Of a stretch of 64,000 nucleotides of DNA, positions 1 through 11,107 are shown one piece after another. Origin of the DNA: Adineta ricciae (taxonomy: Eukaryota > Rotifera > Eurotatoria > Adinetida > Adinetidae); NCBI GenBank assembly GCA_905250025.1, contig CAJNOJ010000257.1:1-64000 (forward strand). Reading direction: 5' to 3'. The position numbers and the translations under genes were made by a program. Under the pieces are notes generated by a model. The model had not been told where the DNA came from, did not search any database, and saw only the letters and a list, made by a program, of their open reading frames with translations. Numbering within the stretch: the stretch's first letter is position 1; the number at the start of each line of letters is the position of its first letter.

Positions 1-177
1 ACAACTTAATTGTTAGATTTCATATTTATTAATGATGATAATCTACGCTTACAAATTCACACTAGAGAACTCTTCAAAAAATCTACACGGTGAAACACCA
101 TGGAAAAATAATCTCAGTCTGGATATTTTGTCGATTAGATTGCCGTTAGTATGGTATGAACAATTTGCGGTGAGTTT
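1..177. repeat. Copy of the end of block D1
   Basis: Positions 1-177 match 54627-54803 with one difference that I could see, and match 63570 onward with more differences. The first piece of the window is therefore the natural continuation of block D1, not of whatever lies to its left. The same stretch carries the 3' end of the unknown minus-strand gene, including an AATAAA signal on the minus strand at 25-30. Confidence 0.85.
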
Positions 178-358
178 GTTACTCGTTCGAAATAAGCGAC
201 GATACTTCTGGATGACGCTTCTCGATTCAATGCGCCCAGGAAATCTGCGCTATAAAAGAAATATTTTGATAAATTGAATAGAAATGGTACTAAATGTGGA
301 GACCAGCGGATGGCAAAGTAAACAATAAATTGTCGTTTGAAATGATATTTTCTCACTA
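135..358 (-). CDS. Terminal exon of an unrecognised gene, copy 1 (cut off)
   Basis: The frame ends with residues HTILTAI and a stop at 135-137, and is followed on the minus strand by AATAAA (25-30), as expected for a last exon. The D2 copy (63700-64000) has the same frame. Of seven base differences between the copies, about three change this protein, while more change the opposite-strand reading, so the minus strand is the better coding candidate. Homology with D2 stops abruptly near 358, just upstream of a possible TAG acceptor. Beyond that this copy has unrelated sequence. I do not recognise the family. Confidence 0.45.
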
Positions 359-2689
359 CCCAGGTCAACCAATCTGACTGTCGGATTACCAAGATATTCC
401 GATAGGATCCGGTCGTTGGAGCCGGAATTTTGAAAATCTCAGAAATCCGATAAAATTAGTATATCGCTGTATCCGGGGAAAATCGTCAGCCTGTCCGGTC
501 GCATACTCCGATTCTGATAAGATCTTCAGCGTTCCTCAAGTTCTTGATGCTGAGCATTCTGTTAGTATATAACTGAAATTTTATTTTTATCTTCCATGGT
601 AGATAGTAAAAATACTACCAATGTTGTACGGTCACTTTCACAGAAACTTGATTTTTCTCTATGAAAACTGGGTCAAACCTAAATCCTCATGAAAATCTGC
701 AACAGAATATTCTGAACTTTGAAAAACCGATTCATTCTAAGATGGATTTGGGAGATATTTCGGGGTTTCCATCAAAAGTGGCCTGAGCGAGATATTCTGA
801 AGCCGTAGTTTACTAGACCTGCTTATGCCTTCTAACATGCCCCAGTATTAGAGATAACAGATAGTACATTGTTATCGCTACCTTTTTTTTCTTTCTTTCT
901 TTCTTCTTGTTCAGATCTACGTGTCCTATGTGCGGTTCGATGCCATAATATATAGATCTCTTTTGTCTTTCCCTCTGGTTTCTCTCTATGCCGTCTGTCT
1001 GACCGCTCTTTGAACTTGTAACATCAGATACAGGCAGTTGTCTTTGAACTGTGATCGACATAAGTCGTTTTCTTCTCTCGTCGTTATCAATAAACGTTAT
1101 CACGAAGACCTCGAATCACGTCATTCATCCCCCCAACTCCGAAGCAGGACAACCACGCACACACTAACGGAACTGATACAGATCATCAGCTTTTCCCCCG
1201 TTACCTTCCGTTCCGCCTATCAACGTCTAGTGGGCAGGAGTGTTTGGATTGTAAGGAAAAGCTAACATCTAGCCTGCTGTTTCTTCGGTTTTATTATCAA
1301 GCAGAGCAAACATTCCAGACATGATGAATTAGTTTTTCTTAATTGTATTTCATGTACACTGTCTCTAAAATATAGTTCCATCATTTTAAAATTATCTGCG
1401 CTTCTATTGCTATCATCCGTATTTGGTAAAGTGAAATATTTCCATTTCTACCGGCAAAATTTTTATCGCCAAAGTTACCACCACTCAAACCTCTGCAAAT
1501 CATCAAAGTTGCATCAGAATGGGACGACATTCCTGGGAAAACCTGACAACTTTTGGAAGATACACTCGTGTATGTTGCGCAATTTTTTTCAGGATGTCAA
1601 TGACCTTTATAATACTTGTACCAAGAGATTTCATTACAAGTTTATACGTGATTCCTTTCGATAATGACGCCTCACATTCCTCGGATATATTTCATCAAGA
1701 AAACGGCCATAACTACGTTGTCTCACAAACAATCCCTGTATTCATTAACTCTATTTTGTACTCGTTAGTATTCCTGAAAAATCCATTTTATTAGTCGCAC
1801 GGCTCACGAAGTGATTTGGCCCATTGAAGGCTTTTCGCAAAAAATAGCTCCAAATAATCCACATTACCTTAACGACCATTCCCGTTGAAACTGAAAAACG
1901 CGAGCCAATGAGTATTCCATAAATCCAGGAGATATTAACAATCATACAAAAACAGGCATCGACAGTCTACATACCAAATCCTCCACTGTGACAATCAATG
2001 CACGCAGTACACATAGCTTCGCAATGCACTGCCGCCCATATCTACTCGATATTGACTATTCTATCACATTCAAATTCGTAGAATTCAATCTAATTCACCA
2101 CATGAACACTTCCCCTTATACAGGCCTATTCGTAGAATTTTCCATTAGTAGTCTGACACAATGCAACCTCAAAACGATGTGAAAGATTCTTTTGGTCCAT
2201 TCCTCATCACCTGTGTTTCTACGAACACTAAAGAATATATATTCACCCCTGCTTTCCCATTCTCTGATTCCTACCAAGCACAAAACCTTTTCCGCTACAA
2301 CCGCGGTACCAATCCTCCACTTGTTAGTCACCAGCACATATGTATAGGATTTGTTGTGGATTCCTTTTCGATTTTGAATCCTCCATTGGTTTGCGTGTGG
2401 TTCGCTGAGTATATATGGAGAATGCTGTGTCGTACGTTTATTTGTTTGTGTATGGGAATAGGGAATCTATGAAGGTCGGCATTACTGATGTGAAAATGCT
2501 CTCATCCATATGCGTGTGTTGTAGAAATGTGAGAAATGGCAGGACCTCTGCGTAAGATGACAGTATGACTTACTATTGTGGTCATGGGTCAGGCTAAGAT
2601 CTCGTCTGAGATGATTTCAGCATATCAGGAGTAATACTTAGGGTAATCCAAAAGTAGTGAGCCAGGTGTCTTATTCCATGAAACCAAGG
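359..2689. other. Stretch with no recognisable gene
   Basis: Only short, overlapping frames without recognisable motifs are present. There is a pyrimidine tract at about 881-909. The part at about 380-540 is richer in CCGG and GATCC words than its surroundings. The final 50 bases before the N resemble the terminus of a mariner-type element, but no partner terminus was found. This stretch has no second copy in the window. Confidence 0.5.
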
Positions 2690-2690
2690 N
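2690..2690. other. Single-N join 1
   Basis: A single N separates 1-2689 from the block beginning 2691. I see no overlap between the flanks. Confidence 0.95.
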
Positions 2691-2884
2691 ATGAGCTATA
2701 ATGATTTTTTTTCAACAAAACGTAGTCTTTTAAAGAGTTTGATATATGAAAGTTTTTTTAAAGCCTTTGTGTTTAGCATCACTAAACCCCGTTTTTCATG
2801 GACTTTCATTTGGTATAAAATTCATCATACCTCCGACTCGGGATTATATCGTTACCCCCCTTGAATAATATTCTTTCCGACCCT

Positions 2885-3172
2885 GTAAATCCAGGCGAAA
2901 TCCTGATGAAATCCTGTGAAATCTCGACGAAATCAAGAAAAATATCATTGAAATCCATGTAAATCCAGGCGAAATCCTGATGAAATCCAGTGAAATGTCG
3001 ACGGAATCAAGAAAAATGTCATTGAAATCCATGTAAATCCAGGCGAAATCCTAATAAAATCTAGTGAAATCTCGACGGAATCAAGGAAAATGTCATTGAA
3101 ATCCAGGCGAAATCCTGATGAAATCTGGGTGAAATCCAGGAAAATGTCATTGAAATGCATGTAGATCCAAGG
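2885..3172. repeat. 74-bp minisatellite built from a short GAAATCC-type submotif
   Basis: The words GTAAATCCAGG recur at 2885, 2959 and 3033, a 74-bp period, followed by a shortened unit near 3097 and a degenerate one to about 3172. Within each unit, GAAATCC or GAAATC words recur every 10-12 bases, so this is a higher-order repeat. The minus strand is open across it and would encode about 25-residue repeats rich in F, I, S and D, but I see no other sign of a gene. Confidence 0.85.
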
Positions 3173-3259
3173 GAAATCAGATGATTTGATAGAACGTGTT
3201 TGTGTGCGAAAAATCTCCTGAAGATCTTTATTGGCATTGCATTTGATTTAGAATTGTTG

Positions 3260-3545
3260 GATACGGTGATATCCCGCCGGGATACGGCTCAGGTCGACTC
3301 GTTTCCGGCGGGATCCGTTGTGTTTCCGATCATTTCATTGTGGGATACGGGACTGTCGCGTTTTTTTACGGCGGCCGGATTTTTAAGGTTTTGTTCGGTT
3401 CCGGTACGGGTGATTTCCGGTGGGAATACTGCTTCCATATTCCGTATCGTTTTGCGGCGGGTTCCGGTGGAATCCTTGCTCGGAAACGGCGGGAAGATGC
3501 GGGAAAAGGCCACGGTTCCGGAAGGATCCCGCGGGATCCAGTCAC
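3260..3545. other. GC-rich island with GATCC palindromes
   Basis: This stretch is clearly richer in CpG, CCGG and GGATCC words than the AT-rich surroundings. It contains a perfect 16-bp palindrome at 3524-3539 (GGATCCCG and its complement) and an interrupted one near 3273-3285. A plus-strand frame (3200-3568) is open through it but has no motif I recognise. It could be a fragment of a mobile element or of foreign DNA. Confidence 0.5.
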
Positions 3546-3828
3546 CTCAGGTAGGTTCCACGACGTGAGTCTTGATCGTACATCAGACCAATCGTTCGAT
3601 TAGTGGATTCAGCTTACGATATAGTCGGTAGCTGGAGGTTTCATTACATCCCCTGATACAAGAGACTCACATTCATGTTTTCCATTCTTTTATTGCTACA
3701 TTAAACAAGATTAGTTGTGAATTATGTTCAAACTGTCTTCACGAACACACGTGCCACATTCTTACGATCAATTGAACAAGTTCTCATTTTTTACATTATT
3801 CTTTCACGATTTCGTTCAGACAAGACAA

Positions 3829-3937
3829 TTAGTAGTTTTTCTTGGTTTTACGAGATAAAAATATTCGAAATTTATTAAATATCACAAACACAAAAGCGAA
3901 ACCCAATATAGTGTTCGAACCGAGCGATAGTTTCCAT
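3829..3937 (-). other. Possible C-terminal membrane-anchor exon of the NHL/GEVED gene
   Basis: One minus-strand frame encodes a hydrophobic run (ILGFAFVFVIFNKF) followed by a basic tail and a stop at 3829-3831, the pattern of a type I membrane anchor. It lies just downstream of the donor that ends the GEVED exon at 4078. The phase-compatible acceptors I can find (near 3965-3970) lead into a different frame. Either the last splice is not the one I see or this copy has a frameshift. The second copy lacks this part, so it cannot be compared. Confidence 0.3.
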
Positions 3938-4077
3938 CATTATGTAGCCAGCGTGTTTTGCTAACCTAAAATACGTAAATTAGAATATTAGTTTGCATTT
4001 TCGTGTCTGTCCAATCTTGAGAGGCGAACACTTGTTCACAAAAAATCTTAAAGCTGTCGGAAAGTAGTTTGTCTTAC

Positions 4078-5897
4078 CTGCAAGCTGTAAAATGTTCACT
4101 GTATAATCATGTGTTTCACCATAGATACTGGATGCACCACATGGATTTGGCATAGCCGCAAAGGCCAGTGTTGCTCGCATTCGATGGACACCTATCGTAG
4201 CTCCCGAACTACTAGGTGGAATGATCATGGTGAAGTTTGCATAAAATGTCGCATTCAATACATGATAGGTTACTTGTTCCCATGATTCAAATTGAAAATC
4301 ATCGTTGAAATCAATCCATATGGCGAATTGTTCATCAGTCAAAAAATTTGTAGACATTTGCCCTGTATAATTCCTATTTTCAAACAAGCTAACTGATTCT
4401 TGAGTTCGATTGTCATAACTATTCGTTGCACATGATGTGTTTAAATCATGAATTTGAGTACCTAATTCACCAATCAAGACGAAATTATTTATATCATCTC
4501 CACAGCAGGCACAATCGACTACTTTCGTTGGACAATATGTATCATTCACTTCGGTCAACACTGTCACAGTATTTGATATAAAATTCATTGGACTTGGATA
4601 TACAATCACAATTTGACATCGATAATCAGTTGAATATAATTGACTACTTAGATATAAGACTGAGATTGAATAAGATATGTTAATATTCGACCAGATATAT
4701 TGACCCGCTGGTGACGATTGCCATTGATATGTAGCGTTGGTTTGATTAAACGAGCTAGTATTCATAAATAATCGAAAAGGACAACCACAGCTTGTTGTGG
4801 AACTACTATAAAGCGTGATCAAAGAACTTGTAACGACTAAAAATAAACGAATAGTACATAATACAAAATTTAAGTTTCGTTTGACTTACTTCTTGAGTTG
4901 TACATGAGATCAAATTTTTGAATTCGATGATTTCCTCGATCTGTAACAAAGAGATTTCCGTAACTATCGAAACTAAGACTCCATGGAGAATTTAATTGAT
5001 TTGATGCAAAACCCGACGAACCAGAGCATCCAATTAAACATTTCGAACCGTTTAATCCTTGAACAACAATACGATGATTATTAGAATCGACAATATATAA
5101 ATTAGCATCAGCATCTAAGATTAGACTTGTGGGACAGCTTAATGCTATTGTGATATTCAACGATCCATTTCCAACGATTGCTTCAGCAGTTAATCTTTCG
5201 AAATAAAATAATAGAATTCGATGATTGCCACAATCTGCGACATATAAATCCAGAGTAGTATGAACAAATACTCCACGAGGATATCGAAGTGTTGTCAATG
5301 TTGAACCAGCAGCTCCTGTTCCAGCCACGATTCTCAAATGACTGTAATCATTCGATAGAGATTTTGCAATAATTTGATGACGTTCACTCATTAAACAATA
5401 AAGTGTATTTCTTAAATCAACAAATAGATCCCAACATTGTTGACAAAAATTCATCCATGGAATAGGCTGTGTTAAATTGAATATGATTTTACTAACACCG
5501 CCGATTGAATAAAATGTGTCGATATAAATCTCATCTGCTGTTGTTACAAATAAACTCGATGAATTCGTTAGATCAGCAGAAATGTTTCTTGTGGATGTGA
5601 GATTTCCATCCGACCAGGTGATAATTTGATGGTCATCTTGATTAAAAACATATATTTGATTTTTTGAATTAACGAAAATATCAGAAGGATATGAACCAAT
5701 CGTAGTGATATTAGCAACAGTTGTACCATTTGGATTCCATGTTGCATTCGAATGGAATTTCGGTTGATTATACGATATAGCTAAAATTAAAGACGTTCAA
5801 TGCTAAAAATATATTCAAAACAGTTTAACTATTTATCCAGACTTCGTTCAACCATTAAGAATAATATCCATAAATGGGATTTGTTATTGAACAACAT
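4078..5897 (-). CDS. NHL-repeat and GEVED-domain secreted or surface protein
   Basis: I propose three main exons. 5843-5897 starts MLFNNK and encodes a hydrophobic signal-like segment. 5780 down to 4890 follows, then 4836 down to 4078, where GTAAGA begins another intron. All phases agree. Exon 2 carries NHL beta-propeller repeats, seen as ADCGNHRI, DSNNHRI and DRGNHRI, which usually form a ligand-binding propeller. Exon 3 starts with a cysteine-rich segment and ends in a GEVED-type domain (WIDFNDDFQF, then HRMRAT, then GETHDYTVNI), found in extracellular proteins. Asn-X-Ser/Thr sites are frequent, consistent with secretion. The first-exon donor (A/GTCTGG) is weak, but it is conserved in the second copy whereas an alternative GT is not. 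The 3' end is unresolved; see the possible anchor exon at 3829. The partner or substrate is unknown. Confidence 0.7.
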
Positions 5898-6485
5898 TCT
5901 AACGAAGTCTCCTATGGTAATAGTATTCAAGAAATAAACATTTCCATACAAAAACTTTTCTCTTCCTTTATTTGTTTTCATGGGAAGAAGACGGAAGAGA
6001 GAATCATGTCTTAAAAATAAAATACTTCTCTTTCACGGTTTTTTTTACTATTTTTAGGATAAAATGTGAAGTTTTTACCTCTGTAATCTGATTCCGACTA
6101 ACTTAGGACGGGAAAAACTGGAGCGAAACGATGATTTTTTATGTCAATATAGCGCAAGTCACAATTGTTGTTCAAACTACAAAAGTCAGGAACAATCGAG
6201 TCAGGATTTTCCAATAAGTAGGACAAATAATATTCCAAAATTGTCAATTCTTTGGATCTGATAGAAATGAAACTTAGCAAAAAGAAAAGATATGAGTATT
6301 GGTTGTTTTCTTGTATATCATTAACTGTTACCATAAATATCGAACCTAAAGGAAAAGGACTTTAGTGAACAAAGGCCATTAGACATAGCTCGCGTTTAAT
6401 TATAACGGTTATTTCAAGTAGAATGGAATATTAGTAACAGAATAAAACCAACAGTTTGTTGAAAGAGTTTATTAGTTGTTTGTTG
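5898..6485. other. Intergenic, no gene seen
   Basis: A minus-strand frame at 6098-6334 has a counterpart at 19207-19473. The counterpart differs by many amino-acid replacements and a shifted C-terminus, so it does not look like a protein under selection. The stretch lies between two minus-strand genes and probably holds the 3' UTR of one and the promoter of the other. Confidence 0.5.
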
Positions 6486-9019
6486 TTACTTTAGACAGCA
6501 TTTGTTACGTGGATATAATATCAGAGAGACAAGGTCGTCGATGATCATATGGGTCTGTAGGATCTCGGGATGATTATCTGGAAGTAGATTTTGTCGAATT
6601 CTTAAGGCATTCTCGAAACATTCCATTGCCGTGTGGTAAGATTCGATTCTTTTGTAAACGTAACCCATCTCCTGCAAACAATGCGCAACGCATCGATGTC
6701 CGTTCGGAAACAACTTTTCGAGTATTGTATAAGCTTGCTTGTAATGATCAAGTGAATCTTGAATATAGTATCTGTTATGTAAAACTCCTCCGATATTCAT
6801 CAAACTAATCGCTATGTCAAGATGTTCCGTTGGTAGTAATTTTAGACGCATATTTAAACCTTGTCGAAGAAAATTCATAGCAAGATCAAGCTTACCAAGG
6901 TTCATGTATGCGACTCCAATATTATTCAACACTCGAGCAATGTCAAGATGATTTTCTGGTAGAACTTTCGTATATATTTCGTATGCTTTTTGAAAATATT
7001 CCAAACAACTAATCATGTCTCCAATATCACGGTAAACACTCCCTATATTGTCGAGAATTGCTGCCGTCTGATGATGGGTATCACCACAATAGGCATCTAC
7101 AATTTCCAGTGCTTGCAGAAAAAACTTAAGCGACTTTTCAAAGTATCCTAAATTCTTGAACACATACGCTATATTTGCTATTGGTGTTGCAGCATTTAGA
7201 AGATTTTCATCGTTCAGCTTGTCTTCGTTGAAAGTCATATCATATGCTCGTAAATAAAATTCCAATGCTTGGCGATATTTTCCTTGTATGTCTAATGCAT
7301 TACCAATTTCATTATAAGCTCGTGCTATAACATCATCCGGTAAGTGAGTTAGTAAGTCACGGTCAGCAACAAGACGCTCGAAATATTTAATACTTTGATC
7401 GTAAAGACCCATGTCAGCGAGTAGGATACCAAACATGACTTGAGAACTTCTACCGTTTAACAGCATAAGATTTGCGTTTATATAGTCTTTGGCAATTTGA
7501 CTACCTTCATCTGTCGCCTTCATTGAGATGATTGATAAGGTTGATTCTTCGTTTCGCGTGGTATCTCTGTAGAAAAAGATGATCAATACATACATTAGAC
7601 ATCTCGCGCTCGTCTAATTCTTACTCGTTTTTTTCGTCGGTTGTGATTGAAATGATTTCAAACACTGCACCAGTGTCAAATAAAACTTCTTGTTCGTCAG
7701 GGATCAAACTATACTGCGATACAGGTGCTAAAACTGTCGTTTCTGTCAATGCTAAATCACATTTGATTTCGAAGAGAACTCGATGTTTCTTCGGCGATTT
7801 ACCAGAAGAAGCAAAAGCAAGCGCAACTTCTTTTATTTGACTAGTAGACAGGAAACCATTTGTTGATATCAATTGTCCAACATTCTGTCTTAATTTTTCC
7901 AGTTCATCATTGGACATCGACGCTCCACGATAAAGTGTAATACATGGCTCAAATTCTTTCAAATACGTGTACTCTTCGTGCAATACTGTGCATAAATCAG
8001 TTATGAAGAATCGAAATAAATATAATTGTTCAATATCTTCAGTGCGTAATGCTTTATTCAAATTTTTATAGAGAAATGGTTGACCAGTGTACCATTTGAT
8101 TGCATCTTCAGCTTTATAGAGAGAATCAAACTCATCAATTAACTTTAATTGTTTATTATTATTATGATAACATTGTTTCAAATAATTAACCAATTGTTGC
8201 TTGGCATTTTTATCATTTTGTGGTAGGTGAAGAAGAACATCTGTATTAAAGAAACGAGAAAGTGTAAAAAATTGGATTTGATCGCTATCTGCACATCAAT
8301 AGTTTTAGTAACAAATTCCTTCCAATCGCACCTTAACTATTCCTCGTGCTGCTATGGGAATCTTCTCTAAACTAAATGTGTTTAGAAATACTCGACATCA
8401 TTTACAACTGAAAACTTATTTTTCGTAATGACATTAAAAACTATAATGTAGAAACATTATTGGTTAGTGTATTTTGACTAGAGGGCGTAGATTAAAGCTA
8501 CAAACGGATTGTTCTGTGTCACAACTCGGTTGGATCTACGTAGTTCTTTTCGCAGAATCGGGCAATGTTTATTGGATTACCTTTAAATAGTTGAAACCAA
8601 AGAAATAATGCTGATTCTTTTGAAAGTTCACGCGTCGACTTTTGATGTTGATTATAAAATGAGAGCGACAGATCTTGTTTCAAAGTTAAATCGATGTTTT
8701 CATTAATAGCTTTGAATAACTCGATTTCATTTGTATAAATTCCAATAATTTTAGCGTATTTATCCAATAAATTTTCGGTGAACAATTTGTCGTATGACAA
8801 ATCTTCTGTAAACATGAAAATAGAATCAATTTGTCGATATTTATGTAGAGAAGATAATGTTTCCGTTGATGATATTGATATCCATAATACTAAAAAGATT
8901 TTCTTCTTTGGAATAGAATCCACGTAGTCTGTGCATAGTTGTAAATCGTTGAACTGTAAGTATGCAATGTTCCTATGTAAAAGATCTGGAAATTTTTCGA
9001 AAACTTCAATAGTTGACAT
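6486..9019 (-). CDS. Arginine ADP-ribosyltransferase with C-terminal TPR repeats
   Basis: Exons: about 8540-9019 (starts MSTIE, about 160 residues); 8288 down to 7625; 7566 down to 6486. The last intron (7567-7624, 58 nt) is in phase. The middle exon is an R-S-E class mono-ADP-ribosyltransferase domain: Arg in LYRGAS, the serine motif STNGFLSTS, and the EQE catalytic motif in DEQEVLF. Such enzymes transfer ADP-ribose from NAD to arginine. The last exon holds about seven TPR or kinesin-light-chain-like repeats (for example NIGSVYRDIGDM, NNIGVAYMNLGKL), likely a protein-binding platform. An in-frame TAA lies directly before the ATG at 9019, which fixes this start. The junction between exons 1 and 2 is unresolved: the obvious donor at KNY/GTAGAT is phase 0, but the next exon needs phase 1. 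A 53-base insertion relative to the other copy sits at this junction (8484-8536). No signal peptide is seen, so it is probably intracellular. Confidence 0.8.
8484..8536. repeat. 53-bp copy-specific insertion with 7-bp inverted ends
   Basis: Copy A1 has about 53 bases here that are absent from copy A2 (between 20470 and 20480). CGTAGAT at 8486-8492 and its complement ATCTACG at 8534-8540 bracket the insertion. It falls at the end of the first exon of the ADP-ribosyltransferase gene and changes the putative donor from GTACTC to GTAGAT. Confidence 0.65.
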
Positions 9020-11107
9020 TTATTCGAATATCACTTTGTGTCTATGTCGCTCTACGAGTTTAGACAACGGCGCATTCAATTCATAATATCTTATCCTATG
9101 TTACTTTCGATGGGAGGAATATGGAGAAATGATTCGTTTAATACTTGATATGTTTGAATAAAGGAAAACTTATTCGTTCAATGATTCAACTTAACTTTCA
9201 AATTCAAAAGAAAAACTACTTTTTTCTCGATCTTACCGTTCTTGAATCTGATTTACGATTAATGCCGATAGAATGTCACTATCTGCTGAATTATGATACC
9301 ATAGAAGTACTACATTCTCCATGTGTCTTGGTTTGATAATGTTATTTTTGTGGAACAATTTCTTCTAGAAGAAAAACATAATTTCGATGATGACGGATGG
9401 TAAGATAAATTATTTGTTTATTCAAAAGAATCAATACATGTATTACTTTCTCTAGTAATGATGTCATATGAAGAACACAAAAGCGACGTATTTACTTTAG
9501 TAGGAAAAAACCGAGTGAATATTTTTTCTCTATTAATTTCTTCATTTAACTTACCAAAAATGTGTCAGATTAGAATTCAAATTCATTCTATGATTACTAT
9601 TCATAGTGTATTGTGTTATAGATATACAAGAAACAATGATTAGCGATAAAGTGAGTAGCTGTATTCCTTTTGAAAATGATAATTCAACCATCAATGTCAT
9701 ATTATTAGCCGCGCGGATTCGAATGTTTCTTCAACGAAGAAAAATCATAATCGCATACGCATGTTGAAAGGTAAATAAGAAAGAAAGCAAAGTCATTATA
9801 CTTTATGAAGCGTAGATGTCGTTTTCTATGCTTTCCCTTCCTTCTAAGGATTGTGCGGACTTGGTTTCTGCAAGCTATTTTAAAAGATGTGAATATTTTA
9901 GTTGACATCAATCCATTCGTGAAGTGTGTCGTGAGCGTTTTCATCCAGCAGCGATTGTCTTTTATCACTTTTCAGACTATTAAATGAAAAAAAACCTCGA
10001 ATTAAATAAAAAACGAACATGTTTTTTGATCGTATGATTATGAATTTAGTCCTGTGTATCTATGTACTTATGAAGAAAATTAAGAATGTATAATTTATCG
10101 TAAGTATTTTGTTACCTACATATTTGACAGTATCGCACATCAAAACATTGAACTATAAATCTTTTCCACACGTTGAAAGACATTGTATGTGCAACATTCG
10201 ATGAAATATTTTAAACTACCACGTCAAACATATATAAACACTATAGTCCTATTTCTTCTATAAATTTAGAACAGTGCATAAGTTTTCAATCATTATAAAA
10301 AAAGATGTCAGTTCTAATGTGATACTCTTTCATTATATCTGTTGATCTTGATTATATCAAGTTAACTAACACTTGCTAAGCAGATTTATGTCACTTGGTA
10401 TTCACTGCAGGATACTTCTGTTTTATCTACTGAAACGATCTTTTGCGACAATTATTTTATTTCTCTGTTAGCAATTTGGAAATAAAGGAAAACGCGGATT
10501 ATGTTTTGTATGAAAAAGAAACTATAACTCGTGCTAATAAATACAACTTTATTTTGTGTAGTTGGATCAATAGAAACAATTTTTGTATTGAAATCCATAT
10601 TAAAGTTAATTCGCGAGAGATACTACACATTCGTCAATGGTATATATTTGTTGAGTAAACGTTTCATCTTCGTATGCGAATGATGCTTGGTCAAACATCT
10701 GATCAAGAGGAAAAACAAAGAACATGTCATCTATAGCTTTATCATTTGCTATAAAGAAGACACGTATCAAAATGAATTGATAATAGAGACAATCACTCGA
10801 ATTGAAATCATGCAGTTCTGTGATGCGGGAGTGAATGAGCGTATTATCACTTAAATATCAACGTTGTTCGTAATAGATTCGGTTTTTGATTGAATGTATT
10901 AGTTCTATATATATCTATAGCAAATTAGCATTCATTTATTGATGATAGTGTATCACTATTGGACAGTTTAAATTACGAACTTTCTAATCATTTTATGCTT
11001 TTTATTTTATATATATTTCGAAACACATTTATTTATTATGAAAATACATATATTGGGACTGATATTCAAAATAAAATTTTTCACCTGTGAAGCTCTTTGT
11101 TGTTCTA
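9020..11107. other. Long intergenic region, perhaps with a small plus-strand gene
   Basis: There is no recognisable gene. At 9145-9640 several plus-strand frames could be spliced, for example a GTAAGA donor near 9403 and a CTCTAG acceptor near 9456 leading into VMMSYEEHKSDVF and a stop at 9640. The equivalent at 21055-21553 keeps these frames with a three-base indel, but has many amino-acid changes. A minus-strand frame at 9705-9968 is open in both copies, but most of its differences change the protein. Both are weak candidates. Confidence 0.4.

Noticed and set aside
2638-2760. Possible mariner-type transposon terminus around the first N
   Set aside because: The bases AGGGTAATCCAAAAGT look like a mariner end, but no inverted partner, target duplication or transposase frame was found, and the N interrupts it.
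2844-3160. Minus-strand repetitive frames across the minisatellite
   Set aside because: They follow from the repeat unit lacking stops; there is no gene context.
3289-3568. Open frames on both strands of the GC-rich island
   Set aside because: High GC lowers stop frequency in all frames; no motif, no second copy and no splice structure.
6098-6334. 78-residue minus-strand frame, also in the second copy
   Set aside because: Many amino-acid replacements and a frame-shifted end between copies; no motif. Probably untranslated or intergenic.
9705-9968. 87-residue minus-strand frame open in both copies
   Set aside because: About ten of the differences between copies change amino acids, including Cys, Arg and Pro changes; this looks like neutral sequence.
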